From positions 79,870,909-79,934,908 of the forward strand of contig NC_071353.1 of assembly GCF_943734655.1 (NCBI RefSeq): a DNA stretch of 64,000 nucleotides. The letters run 5' to 3'. The position numbers and the translations under genes were made by a program. How positions within the stretch are numbered: position 1 is the stretch's first letter; each line of letters begins with the position of its first letter. This document shows positions 1 through 12,456 of the stretch, piece by piece. The notes beneath the pieces are model-generated. The model had not been told where the DNA came from. It ran no database searches and saw only the letters and a program-made list of their open reading frames with translations. The DNA comes from Sabethes cyaneus. Lineage: Eukaryota; Arthropoda; Insecta; Diptera; Culicidae.

Positions 1-2280
1 AAGAAAAACTCTCGAAGCCATCTAGCGGTGAATAGAAAAAACTACATTTTCTCTTTCAGCAGACATCATAATTTTCTTTCTCTTTAGTTGCTCGGAATAC
101 GGTACAAAGAAAAGAGAACTATTGGAAGAGAAAGAGATTCTAAGAATGTCTTTTTTTAAGAGATTTTTCGAAAATTTTTTTGAAGCACCGGAATTTGCCT
201 GTTATGTCACTACAATTGAGTATTCAAAACCATCTAACTGCACTCTCATTGAAAGTTTTGCTTTGTCTTTTTTCTCTGTCTATTGCGCTAGCTTGGCCTT
301 AACTGTCATAATTTTAAATCGTTGTTCGTATGTTTATTGTTATTCTATTTATATAAGAGGCATATGTCTGTACCGAAAACCAGATCTCTGACAGGACGTC
401 AGAAGAGGCTTATCGGTAAGTAAAAACAGGTCCCTGACAGGACGTCATGCTTTTGTAGCAATGGGTTATATTCTCAGTCACCTCACTGGTCAACTGCTGG
501 ACTGCTCGATTGCTCAACTGGTTGACTACATTTGATTGGTTGACTGGACTGCTTAACTGAACTGCTCGACTGAACTGTTCGATTCGACTTGTGTTTATAA
601 GGGTGCTCATTATGCCCCAGGGGGTGCTCATTGTGCCCCACACACTAACCGATTTTTAGTTTTTGAAGCATAAGTTTAAATTGCAATTTTCGTCATCATA
701 TTAATTATTTTTCAATTTGTTAACAGTATGCCTTTAATTATCGATAGTGAATGTATGTTTTGCAATGACGACACTTTAAAAATTCTGTCATTTTGGGTGC
801 TTAAATCAGACAACAAGTTAGGGTGCTCATTATGCCCCTAAATACAATAATCTGTGGGCTGGTCATTCATTACTATTTCAACCTTTATGATGCACACAAG
901 TGATGCAGACAAGTGAAAAGAAATTTCTATAACTCAATGGTTGCAGGCGTTGTGCTTATGAACCCCGTCCACATATTGTCAAAGCCACCATTGCATTAAA
1001 TGAAGAATTGAATATGAATATTTCGCTCTTCTCTCTTAAACATTCACATAAACAATGGCACTCATAGATTCTTATAAACATACATATGCCAGAAATGCAG
1101 TTTACATTAATCTTTGATCTGATGATCTGATATAGTCCTCCGTCACCCTTTCGTACAACCCTTAGGGCTGTATACCTTGTAGTTTTTTAACAGAAGGCAA
1201 TTAGTATCCCTCTTATCTTTTGATCGATCTTATCTTTCAATCAATAATGGTTAAAATTTTTGTACAATACTGAGAATAAATTAAGTTTACATTATTTTAA
1301 GCATACAATGATATATGTTATGCTAACTAATTAGGAAGACTTTTTAGTTTCAAAACTAGAGGGTACAATGTACAAACACTATGAAGCAACTACGAAATAG
1401 GATGAGTAATAGTTAGTTTTATAAATAAAATTAAGTTTTTATTTGGGGTATATATTAAGCCTACTTTCAATATCCCGTGCTTACAGATTAATTATAAACG
1501 GAGATACTAGTAACAACAAGCAGTATCATGGAATATACAACGACGTGTTCGTTAGTGGTTAGCAATGATAGCTACCGTCAGTGATGTCAGAATTCGACTA
1601 GGTCCATTCAAAATCATTTACCCTATAATATTATTGTTATTTTTTGGTTAAAAGTAGTAAAAATGATAACTAGGAGTAATAGATAAAATGAGTTCCGTAC
1701 AGTCCAGTACACGAGACAAAATGGGTTCTATGGACGAGAATACTCATATTGGAAATAAGCTTATTAAATTACCCTAAATTTAAGAGACTATGCAACTATA
1801 ACGTATAAACCAAAGACAATAAATAAGAGCAATGACAGAAGTAATTAAAGAAGAGCACTTTAAAAAACTGAATATTTAAAATACACAAAACAATAAAATC
1901 AATGATTGGGCGGGTCCATCAGGGCGCTTGCTTGAAGCATTGTGCTTAGAGAGAGAGTGAAGTGGTCAACTTTTTAAGGTTAACCTTGGCCCGGCTAACA
2001 ACACGTTGTGGATAAGAAGTGGGCCCTTCTCCCCACCTATTTGGGCCATTCTGCATTGGCCTGCTTACTCAACGATTGACTCATGTGATCTAGTTTCTCG
2101 AAGGAGATTCTTAAATACCCTTGGTACGTGCAAGTGATGTTGCTTGCCGACCGATTCCCTTTTGGCCCTTCATACAGGAGCTGGTAAACGTGACCAATCG
2201 TTATAAATCGTTATGATGCCAAAATATAGCAAAAAGAAATAAAAATAGTGGTCGAAAATTGCTTGTAAAAATGAATGTAA
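1..2280. other. AT-rich stretch without recognisable gene
   Basis: No open frame here has convincing coding character. Visible structure is limited: a direct repeat of CTGACAGGACGTCA near 390 and 440, a CTG/CGAACTG-rich low-complexity block near 497-590, and three copies of GGGTGCTCATTATGCCCC-like sequence (near 600, 620 and 820). A segment near 840-915 is related to one at about 31,565-31,630. The GC-richer piece at 1,915-2,160 is probably old repeat, but no family could be named. Confidence 0.6.
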
Positions 2281-2420
2281 TTTCTTCATTATTAGCGCCA
2301 TCTAGCGAATCAGTTCCGAACTTTGTTGTATGTCACCGGATGTGTGTTAACTAGATAAGCAACTTTGTCGAAAGTCGCAACCTTCTATCTCTTCACAAAC
2401 TTGAGCTATTGCCCGCCGTG
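2281..2420 (-). repeat. Copy of ~140-bp repeat family, reverse orientation
   Basis: It carries the family hallmarks in reverse complement: a GCGCCATCTAG motif, an ACTTTGTT block, ACTTTGTCGAAA and ACCTTCTATCTC. The same phrases recur in forward orientation at 3,985-4,545 and 9,400-9,815. Just downstream (2,440-2,505) is a segment with AAGTTACGT and GTGTACTGAGTACAC that also reappears at 3,917-3,975. Confidence 0.65.
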
Positions 2421-2769
2421 TCGCGACCGCTTGTGTAACTTTTTTCATTTCAAAAAAGTTACGTTAGAGGTCGCATTGGTGTACTGAGTACACGCGCGCG
2501 CAATGGATCCGTTAATGCTACGTGACAGATATCTGCTGCTGTGGTGAACACCAAATCAAGAAAACAGTTATTGTGGTTAGGAATATTACACATCTGCAAA
2601 CAAACAAACGTTTGTTTACAAACGAACGTCATAAATAGAATGAAATCATAAATTCTCTCTCCATCTCCGCTCTCTTGCAAGCGGCTTTGCTTACTTGAGT
2701 CCGTGCGAAGCTAACTCGGCCTCTTTGCATATCGGACCGTCGAGCAGATAGGACGTGCTAGTAAGTAGC

Positions 2770-3930
2770 TCTCGGTGGTGGTACACCACAGTAGTTAGGC
2801 ACAATAAAAATGCATCTGCACTTAAGTTTTGTGCCACTTTTATATAAACAGCTCTAGTTGTCATACATGTAAATAGAGCTCCCCATCTTTTCTCCGATCA
2901 TCTATTAACCGATACGTTATATGGATCAAAATAATCCACTCCCGTATGTGTAAACGGCTTTACGAATGTAATCTACACTCGGACAATGGTGCCATTTTAG
3001 GCGCCTTTGCTTTCGCAGATTCATTCTTACAACGCTGGCAACGATTTTTAATTTTTCTCATGCCGGCATCAATGTGAACGATATGGTATTTTTGTTGGAC
3101 TGCTGCTATAGCAGCCTTCATTTTCTTATGCTTGAAACGCTCATGTAGGTGTTTCAGTATTAACTCAGATACATGATGTTTATCTGGTAAAATGTAGGGA
3201 TATCGAGCCGCATATGGAACAAATTTCGTATTTTTGTAACGTGTTTCTGATCTCATTATACCGTTGTCTGCCATAAACGGCGTAAGAGTTCGAATCCTAC
3301 TGCTTTTATCAACCGTTCTAGTAGTTTGCAAATCCACCATCTCATCAGGAAACGCATTCCATTGAGCGGTTCGAATCAACTTGCTTGCAAGATGCAATTT
3401 CAGCTTGCTGCATATCAGAAGCGGTTATTATGTTATTAAACGGTAAGTTTCGCATTTTACTTTTAATAAATTGCGCGACCTTTTTAATTATGCAGAGTGC
3501 TCTTTTCAATCGATTCCAATCAGAGCACCAAGTAATACATAAAATATCGAACTGTGGCTTATCGATTTCCTTTAGTGTATACATGGGTCGTAATTCTTCA
3601 TGACGCGACTCTTTAATTGATATATCATTGAATTTCGTTGGCCATTCGGATTCCTTTAGTTTTAAAAAGGATGGGCCTTCTATAAATTTAGACTCTGATC
3701 AAATTACATTTGTTCCTTCATCAGCAGGGTTTGATGCGAAATTTATATATCTCCATTGAGATTCCATTGTACTATCGAGAATCTCACTTACTCGATATTG
3801 CACAAACTGCTTATACTTTCTAACATCTGATTTTATCCAGCTCAAGACTGTTTTCGAATCACTCCAAAAGATTGTTTTGTGGATAGTTATTCTTAACTCG
3901 CTTTGTACTGTGTTTAACCCTAGAGCGGTC
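2770..3930 (-). pseudogene. BEL/Pao retrotransposon polyprotein fragment (RNase H, integrase)
   Basis: Read on the minus strand this is a decayed piece of a BEL/Pao polyprotein. From 5' to 3' it shows the end of the RNase H region (FWSDSKTVLSWI followed by NPAD), a linker, an H2C2 integrase zinc-binding segment (YILPDKHHV, HLHERFKHKK and CQRCKN with its two cysteines) and the start of the integrase core (FTHTGVDYFDP with the first catalytic aspartate, then KRWGALFTC and TTRAV). At least two frameshifts (about 3,345-3,397 and near 2,960) and an in-frame stop near 2,890 break it. Gag, protease, RT and both LTRs are missing; homology ends near 3,925 at the repeat block. Nonfunctional relic; family assignment is confident. 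Confidence 0.85.
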
Positions 3931-4545
3931 GCGTTAAAAAAAGTTACGTAAGCGGTCGCGTCGTGTACTGAGTACACTACGAATAATACTGCCTATATCT
4001 CAGGACTGGCATGAGATAGAAGGTTGCGGTTTTCGACAAAGTTGTTTATCTATTTAAGACGCATCTGGAAACGAACAATAAAGTTTGAGAACTGACTCGC
4101 TAGATGGCGTAAATGGCGACCAAAATAAATGATTCGAGAATCTCGAAACTAGAATCTCTAATATCTCGGGAGTGAGAAGAGATAGAAGGTTGCTGTCTTT
4201 GGCAAAGTTGTTTATCTGGACGAGATCAATCTGAGTGCGGACAACAAAATTCGGAACTGATACGATAGATGGCGCTTCTAACGAGCATATTGATTTTTTG
4301 GAATATCTCAGAGTCGTGATGAGATAGAATGTTACTGTGTTCTACAAAGTTATATATTCGAACAAAACACATTTGATAATGCATAACAAAGTTTGAAACT
4401 GTCTCACTAGGTGGCGCACGTGGTCAAATTATAATCGTATGATGATGTCTCATGATCATGATACGATTTTTGACAAAGTTGTGTGTCTAGACAAAACGAA
4501 TTTGAAAATGATCGGTTAAATTCGGAATTGTCCCTTTAGATGTCG
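3917..4545 (+). repeat. Tandem block of diverged ~130-165 bp units
   Basis: Four diverged units each contain GAGATAGAAGGTTGC-like sequence, then CGACAAAGTTGTTTATCTG, an AAC(G)AACAAAGTTTG block, and finally CTAGATGGCG (near 4,100, 4,267, 4,408 and 4,536). The block begins with the GCGGTCGCGTT / GTACTGAGTACAC segment seen elsewhere. It adjoins the BEL/Pao relic, so it may derive from the untranslated region of an LTR element, but that is inference. Confidence 0.7.
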
Positions 4546-4787
4546 CAGTTGGACGCATTGGAGTTTAGACAATCAGGTGTGCAGTTTGATTATTGGGAAA
4601 GTTTGCTATGGTATGTTGAGGTAATGCTTTAAACAATAGAATGTTAGAATTATGTTGACACTTACCATGAAACAATATAAAACGAGCATTTGTTTGTTTT
4701 ATTTCCTGATATGATAATGAGAATGAAAAATGTGCATTAGATCCTAACAATCCTATAATATTCTTATTACGGTCACTTATATCATAC

Positions 4788-4913
4788 AGGAAATAACACA
4801 CACGTAATACAAGGAAAGAGTAAAGTATTCGAACCCAAAGAAAAAAGCTAGCTGTATACAAATGAGTATAAAGAGAGTGCACTTCAGTCATGTTGTCGCG
4901 TTAGCAAAACAAA
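4788..4913 (-). repeat. Paralogous uninterrupted target site of the foldback element
   Basis: Reverse-complemented, this 126-bp stretch matches 9,974-10,018 joined directly to 22,755-22,835. It holds a single copy of the nonamer CTCTCTTTA (as TAAAGAGAG at 4,869-4,877), whereas the nonamer occurs on both sides of the foldback element at 10,010-10,018 and 22,746-22,754. It therefore serves as an internal pre-insertion allele. Homology stops abruptly at both ends, so the segment belongs to a dispersed repeat of unknown class. A 108-codon open frame over it (4,565-4,891) has no recognisable domain. Confidence 0.85.
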
Positions 4914-4917
4914 TCCA

Positions 4918-5105
4918 CTCAAGTCTTTTTTTACACGGTTTGTTTTTTTTCGATTACTCGAAAACGGTGCAGCTAAGGAACTATTTACAATCTACGTGAG
5001 GAATGTCGAGCTACTCCCAAATGTATTGAGAAATAAATGAATGTTCTCTAAGTTACCCCGTTCTTAATACTCAAAAAACTAAACCGTGTAAAAAAAGTAC
5101 TTGAG
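4918..5105. mobile_element. MITE with ACACGGTTT terminal inverted repeats
   Basis: The left end reads CTCAAGTCTTTTTTTACACG and the right end is its near-perfect reverse complement (one-base offset), giving ~30-bp TIRs on a 188-bp non-coding element. The target duplication is not clear. It lies directly beside the 4,788-4,913 repeat. Confidence 0.7.
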
Positions 5106-6999
5106 AGTAGGGTAGTTTGCCAATTATTGCTCACCACCCAATTGTTGCCCACCTCGCGGTTTTTGAATAATATCTGAGAATATCAATGTTATCGCAGCAC
5201 TTTAAACGGTCAAAACACAAATATATGTCATTACCTTCAAATATGTGTAAACATGATTGTTAGCAAACAAATGTTTGGCATGAAAAAATTCACTCAAAAA
5301 ATCTGACTCTTAGTAGAGCCAAAATACGCCGAAAGCTTACAGTTTGGCTTAAGGAATCACTCATCAAATTTAAGCTTTTAGATCTCAACGAAAAGCAAAT
5401 TTTCCTCATACTACTTTCTATCCCTTTCAAAATACCTGCATTTATAATGTTTGATTAAATAAATAACTATATGTTTCTATTTTTGTGTTCTAATGCATAT
5501 TGGTTAATAATTGGAAAAAACTTTGGATTTTGTCCATTTCCTGTACACCATCCGCAAATGCCGCTAAACTTGGTCCTGCTTTACTATTCTTGCTTGATCC
5601 AACTCTTATTGAAATTTTACCACTATTTGGATGTCCGATTGAAACAAAACCAATAATTGTCGATTTCTTTGAAAACTAAATTCACAAAAACCTACTGATA
5701 TTACCGGCATGTTACAATTTTCGTGAATGGGAAATAGTTCTCGTATCCGTAATCCGCAGTCGATTACTGGAACAATGTGTGCGTTATGAAAATTTCTTGA
5801 GAAACGAAGATTATAACGTAAAACAATGCCTCCGCCTCAATTAAAGAAAGAGGAGAAAGTTATGTTCTGGCTAAAAGAATTTTAAAGTCGAGGTTTTGCT
5901 TATTCGCTCGAATGTAAAAAAATCAAGAAACTTTGCTTTTGAAAAAACAAAATCTCAAACAAAAATATATACTGCGTTTAAATTTGAAAAAGGAAAGACA
6001 CCGGAAAAAATGTGTCATTTCATTATAATGAATAGATATATTCAATCAATGCAATCATTTGTACCAAGTAAGCTTATATTCAAGTAAACCATTGTTTGGT
6101 GATGATTGAAATAAAAACCCGAATTAATCCACCTAGCGGCGTGACCTAGCCTTTCTACTGCCACAATAATCATTATTTAATTTCTCAGGAACTTAATTGT
6201 AGATGTATAGATGTTATATTAGACTATATTTTTAAATATCCGTTCCGTATTCCTCAAAATCCTTATTTGCCAGTAAAATTCACAACGTATTGTGTAGAAT
6301 AATTATATTTTCTTTCCTTGGGTGCGTAAATACATGTAAGCGTCATTTATGTTACTTGATGAACACCTTATTTAGTTTTATAATATTTATAGAAAAATAA
6401 TGTAAACACAAAAGATAATTTTTACAGACTTGAATGAATATGTATAGAAAATTAGAAATTAACCCTCTAACGGGTCTACAGACGGCTTTAACTTTCGGGC
6501 TTCAGAGCCACATACGAAACTGGTTTTGAATTGACAATATGAAGTATTTGTTCATAGCAGATTTTTTGATATTTTGATATTAATACCATGCATTCAAAAG
6601 TTAGCATCTTTGAAAAACAAGAGTTCAGAAAAATTATTATTATATTTCGCTTTTGAAGAAAAAGGGTATCTACAACAAAATGATTGATCTCCAAATTTTA
6701 CTATTGGTTTGCTTGGCTTCAATTTTGCAATATATCTGAATTAGAAAAAAATTACTGAATAGAGCATTAGATATGAAGAAATGGAACTATTTCTTAGCTA
6801 GCACTCCTTCAGATAATTATTTTTGCATGAAAATCAAAACTTAACTTCTTTTGAATGTACTTTCATGAAAAGATAGTCATTAGCTTGATCGCATCGTTTT
6901 TACAATGTTAGAGGGTTAGGAAAACAAGATGAGGTCGAAAAATAGTGCCAAAGCTGCGCCATAAACATGCTTGAGAATGGGAAATACGATCGATATGAT
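5106..6999. other. AT-rich non-coding stretch with scattered repeat remnants
   Basis: No coding exon is recognisable. At 5,113-5,155 there is a CACCCAATTGTTGCCCAC motif whose inverse appears at 9,137-9,205 (GTGGGCAACAATTGGGT), suggesting termini of a related repeat. At about 6,125-6,165 a CACCTAGCGGCGTGACCTAG phrase looks repeat-derived. The rest is unremarkable. Confidence 0.5.
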
Positions 7000-7011
7000 T
7001 CCCGGTGCTTG

Positions 7012-7143
7012 TTTTTTTTTTTGTTAGATTATAGTCACTATAACCAGCTTGGGTCATTCGTGACTTCTGCGGGGTTGGGATTTGATCCCAGGTCCTCGGC
7101 GTGAGAGGCGTGAATGCTAACCACGACGCCGGGGCTGACCCCT
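7012..7143 (-). mobile_element. tRNA-Glu-like SINE with target duplication
   Basis: The minus strand begins GGGGTCAGCCCCGGCGTCGT, followed by an A-box-like GTGGTTAGCATTC, an anticodon-arm-like CCTCTCACGCCGAGG, a B-box-like GGGATCAAATCCC, a short tail and an A run (T run at 7,012-7,022 on plus). This resembles the internal promoter of tRNA-Glu(CTC). Near-identical 11-bp direct repeats flank it: CCCGGTGCTTG (7,001-7,011) and CCCAGTGCTTG (7,144-7,154). SINE, not a functional tRNA gene: there is no acceptor-stem pairing. Confidence 0.8.
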
Positions 7144-7521
7144 CCCAGTGCTTGTCTTTTTTTTTAATTTATTTATTAAAACATGATACGACATAAGACA
7201 TCTGTCCTTTAAAATATCACTAACGAAAACAAATCTTACAAAATTTCTACCGTGCAACGTTTACTTCCTATTTTTCATATAACATTTCTAAGCTCTAGTA
7301 TCTATTGATTGAAAAGAGCATCTATTGATGCGCAGAATTTGTTTGGAATTTGTACAAATTTATTTGGAAAAATCAACTCACTAGTATTTTTGATTCTATA
7401 CACCACTATACCTACATGCTTAAATAAACTGCTTTTCTTCGCTTTTTGCTTTTCTTGTACAATTGTGAGTAACAGCAAGTGAAGAAAATGACAATTGAAA
7501 TCTGAAATCAAAGAAAAGAAA

Positions 7522-7677
7522 AAACTTTTCGATTGAATCCCACTATTTAATATATATTTGCAACAGATACGTAGTTCACCTACGACGTGCAGGCTTCATC
7601 AGTGTCTTATTTCAAAGCGTATACGTATCTGTCGCGAATAAATATTAAATAGTGGAATTTAGCCGGTAAAAGTTTTT
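7522..7677. repeat. Palindromic repeat with CAGATACGTA arms
   Basis: Left and right ~55-bp arms are inverted copies: both contain AAAACTTTT, CCACTATTTAATAT and GACAGATACGTA-like sequence, around a short centre with GTGCAGGCTTCATCAGTGTC. Probably a MITE or foldback relic; not coding. Confidence 0.65.
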
Positions 7678-7796
7678 TCTTTTCTTTAATTTCAGGGTTC
7701 GTATTCCACTAAGAGGCTTCAAAAACTTCAGACAATTGACATGTTTCTCACTTTTCTTGAATTTCATTGCAAGTTTTAAAATTGCAAATTGTCATC

Positions 7797-7925
7797 ACAT
7801 ACATACATACATACATACATACATACATACATACATACATACATACATACACACATACATACATACATACATACATACATACATACATACATACATACAT
7901 ACATACATACATACACACATACATC
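7797..7925. repeat. (CATA)n tetranucleotide microsatellite
   Basis: About 32 tandem ATAC/CATA units with two CACA interruptions (near 7,850 and 7,915). Open frames across it in several registers are artefacts of the repeat. Confidence 0.97.
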
Positions 7926-8049
7926 ACACACATCTCATACATTGAATACAATCAACATTTGATTGATATGTTTTGATTTCAGACGTTTTAACGATTTAAT
8001 ATACGGTGCTTAAGTGTTAAAGTTTGAATAACTTTTGAATGAAGCGTCC

Positions 8050-9012
<963 letters not shown>

Positions 9013-9399
9013 AAAAATGTGGCAAAATGGTAACGGCACGGTACGTATATTTAGTAAATCGGTTTTTAAGGAGTTCTTCTTTATATATCAATTTTCTGTG
9101 CTTGGTAATTCTCCTAATTTAATTTTTTTCTTTGCCGTGCAACAATTGGGTTGAACGTGTGCAATATTAGGCAAAAGATGTTAAACAAGTGGGCAACAAT
9201 TGGGTCTCTATGATGTGAGACAAAAATTCAAATTGCATAATATATGAAATATTTCATACTATGAAAACATACATAATGTTTTACTGAAAGGTCATTTTGT
9301 TTACAGGAAAAAAATTGACATAAGTAACGTAATAGTTTCCCCGAGAGATAAGAAAAACTGAAAGTTCCTGCGTTAGGTGTGCAAGTACACGCGCGCAGA

Positions 9400-9815
9400 C
9401 ACACGTCTGCTAGATGGCGCTAATAATGAAGAAATTACATTCATTTGGGAATATTTTATGACCGTGCAAGAAGGTTGCTATTTACTACAAAGTTGTTCGT
9501 AAAGCCAAGACGCATTTGGTAACGAACACTGAAGTTTGGAACTAGTCCACTAGATGGAGTATACGATGCAATTCAATTCATTTGGCGATATTTCCGAACC
9601 ATGACGAGATAGAAGGTTTATGTTTTCGACAAAGTTGTTTATCTGGTCAAGATACTTCCGATGATGATAAATAAAATTCGGAATTAAGTCAGTAGTAGGT
9701 GGAGATGATGAGAAAATCAAATTCTTTTCGGAATATTGCCAAACCATAATGACATAGAACACTGCCGTTCGCTACAAAATGGTACAGACTGATCAAAATG
9801 CTTTTCACGAAGCAA
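9400..9815 (+). repeat. Second tandem block of the ~140-bp repeat family
   Basis: Three units with CTAGATGGCG/CTAGATGGAG landmarks near 9,411, 9,550 and 9,690. Each holds a CATTTGG(C/G)(G/A)ATAT phrase, a GAAGGTT block and a (G/C)ACAAAGTTGTT block. Unit spacing is about 139-140 bp. It is preceded by GTACACGCGCGCAGAC, matching the spacer seen near 2,495. Confidence 0.75.
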
Positions 9816-9973
9816 TTTCGTCGTCTACATCGTCTAGCCAGAAAGATTACTACGAGTTTCCGACGACTGGCTTGTCGGGCCAGCATCGTACGGAGCTAAC
9901 TTGGCGGGCAGGCTTAATGGCAACGTTGATGCTTGCAATTATTAACGTGTGCGTGATGATAAAACCAAAGCTA
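9816..9973 (+). other. Possible coding relic with a hydrophobic segment
   Basis: The frame open from 9,779 to 10,003 leaves the repeat block near 9,815 and then reads KDYYEFPTTGLSGQHR, followed by a hydrophobic stretch (LMATLMLAIINVCVMI) that could span a membrane. A CCAG acceptor-like site lies near 9,841. The frame runs into the repeat at 9,974 and has no recognised domain, so it may be an isolated exon fragment, part of a retroelement or chance. Confidence 0.2.
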
Positions 9974-10009
9974 TTTGTTTTGCTAACGCGACAACATGAC
10001 TGAAGTGCA

Positions 10010-10018
10010 CTCTCTTTA
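10010..10018 (+). repeat. Left 9-bp target site duplication of foldback element
   Basis: CTCTCTTTA directly precedes the element terminus and is repeated exactly at 22,746-22,754. The uninterrupted paralogue at 4,869-4,877 has only one copy. Confidence 0.93.
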
Positions 10019-10570
10019 ATGTCAATCCATCCAGCCGGGCCATCGAAACGAATTCAAATGTCATTATGTTTTTAAGCATGTACCAAAGACGTACCATAAC
10101 GTACCTCCGAGGATTTTTAACGTACTTCGTTATTTATATGATTTTCATGGACCGGCCCAATAGACGGTCGATTTTGGGAAATCTTAACTTTACGAAGTCC
10201 GCAATAGCAAAAAGTTGATGTACCAACGACGTACCTAAAGAATCTGAACTTTGAATAGGACGTACTTAAAAATTTTTCATATAAAGTTCGATAACTTTTT
10301 CAAAAAACTTTGTATGTTGAATTAAACCACAGATTTGAGTTCACGGGAAAATTCTAGTCTGATTTCATATATAAAACCTAATACTTAAGTGAAAATAAAA
10401 AAGTTATATTAAAATACAGCATAATTTGGGTGTTATTCAGGGAAAAATTTATAACATTAAAAAAAACTTTGAAAGGCGACACTGATTTCCCGGAAAACAT
10501 GTACCGGATAAAACAAGCAATTGAATGACAGAAAATCATCACTTGAACTATATTTGATCATAAAAACTAC
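10019..10570 (+). repeat. Left terminal segment of foldback inverted repeat
   Basis: Unique-sequence outer part of the arm. Within the first 250 bp it holds a cluster of CGTAC-core motifs (GACGTACC, AACGTACC, AACGTACTT, GACGTACC, GACGTACTT). The same core forms a palindrome in every 170-bp unit. These are candidate transposase-binding sites, though that role is inference. Confidence 0.9.
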
Positions 10571-12440
10571 GATTTTTCTAAATTCCGCTATATAAGGGGA
10601 AAGTTCACTAAATTTCCGAAAACTCGGAAACTATTTTGGTACGTCATCGTACCAACACCAGAATCTCAAATTGGATGTATCTCCAACATTTTCTGGGAAT
10701 GGCGTTATCAGCCGATCCATATTTCAGTGCTTAACCTACGTATTTTTCTAAATTTCGCTATATAAGGGGAAAGTTCACTAAATTTCCGAAAACTCGGAAA
10801 CTATTTTGGTACGTCATCGTACCAACACCAGAATCTCAAATTGAATGTATTTCTAACATTTTCTGGGAATGGCGTTATCAGCCGATCCATATTTCAGTGC
10901 TTAACCTACGTATTTTTCTAAATTCCGCTATATAAGGGGAAAGTTCACTAAATTTGCGAAAACTCCGAAACTATTTTGGTACGTCATCGTACCAACACCA
11001 GAATCTCAAATTGGATGTATTTCCAACATTTTCTGGGAATGGCGTTATCAGCCGATCCATATTTCAATGCTTAACCTACGTATTTTTCTAAATTCCGCTA
11101 TATAAGGGGAAAGTTCACTAAATTTCCGAAAACTCGGAAACTATTTTGGTACGTCATCGTACCAACACCAGAATCTCAAATTGGATGTATTTCCAACATT
11201 TTCTGGGAATGGCGTTATCAGCCGATCCATATTTCAATGCTTAACCTACGTATTTTTCTAAATTCCGCTATATAAGGGGAAAGTTCACTAAATTTCCGAA
11301 AACTCGGAAACTATTTTGGTACGTCATCGTACCAACACCAGAATCTCAAATTGGATGTATTTCCAACATTTTCTGGGAACGGCGTTATCAGCCGATCCAT
11401 ATTTCAGTGCTTAACCTACGTATTTTTCTAAATTTCGCTATATAAGGGGAAAGTTCACTAAATTTCCGAAAACTCGGAAACTATTTTGGTACGTCATCGT
11501 ACCAACACCAGAATCTGAAATTGGATGTATTTCCAACATTTTCTGGGAATGGCGTTATCAGCCGATCCATATTTCAGTGCTTAACCTACGTATTTTTCTA
11601 AATTCCGCTATATAAGGGGAAAGTTCACTAAATTTGCGAAAACTCGGAAACTATTTTGGTACGTCATCGTACCAACACCAGAATCTCAAATTGGATGTAT
11701 TTCCAACATTTTCTGGGAATGGCGTTATCAGCCGATCCATATTTCAATGCTTAACCTACGTATTTTTCTAAATTCCGCTATATAAGGGGAAAGTTCACTA
11801 AATTTCCGAAAACTCGGAAACTATTTTGGTACGTCATCGTACCAACAGCAGAATCTCAAATTGAATGTATTTCCAACATTTTCTGGGAATGGCGTTATCA
11901 GCCGATCCATATTTCAGTGCTTAACCTACGTATTTTTCTAAATTCCGCTATATAAGGGGAAAGTTCACTAAATTTCCGAAAACTCGGAAACTATTTTGGT
12001 ACGTCATCGTACCAACAGCAGAATCTCAAATTGAATGTATTTCCAACATTTTCTGGGAATGGCGTTATCAGCCGATCCATATTTCAGTGCTTAACCTACG
12101 TATTTTTCTAAATTCCGCTATATAAGGGGAAAGTTCACTAAATTTGCGAAAACTCGGAAGCTATTTTGGTACGTCATCGTACCAACACCAGAATCTCAAA
12201 TTGGATGTATTTCCAACATTTTCTGGGAATGGCGTTATCAGCCGATCCATATTTCAGTGCTTAACCTACGTAATTTTCTAAATTTCGCTATATAAGGGAA
12301 AAGTTCACTAAATTTCCGAAAACTCGGAAACTATTTTGGTACGTCATCGTACCAACACCAGAATCTGAAATTGAATATATTTCCAACATTTTCTGGGGAT
12401 GCCGCTATCAGCCAATTCATATTTTTGTGCTTAAGCTATG
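10571..12440 (+). repeat. Left array: eleven 170-bp tandem units
   Basis: Unit starts (TATTTTTCTAAATT) fall at 10,571, 10,741, 10,911 and so on to 12,271, exactly 170 bp apart, with a partial unit at 12,441-12,456. Each unit includes TATATAAGGGGAAAGTTCAC, a CCGAAAACTCGG palindrome and GGTACGTCATCGTACC. Units are nearly identical; the innermost (12,271) is the most diverged (GGGGATGCCGCTATCAGCCA). No open frame runs through the array. Confidence 0.97.
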
Positions 12441-12456
12441 TATTTTTCTAAATTCC

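Noticed and set aside
4565..4891. 108-codon minus-strand frame as a host gene
   Set aside because: It spans the dispersed target repeat and has no domain, splice sites or coding composition.
7030..7143. Functional tRNA gene
   Set aside because: A and B boxes are present but the acceptor stem does not pair, and there is an A tail and target duplication: a SINE.
7736..7976. Open frames over the CATA tract
   Set aside because: Microsatellite translation artefact.
10571..12440. Regular 170-bp repeats considered as a CRISPR-like or other prokaryotic array
   Set aside because: No spacers: whole units repeat without unique inserts. The eukaryotic setting and inverted partner array show a foldback element.
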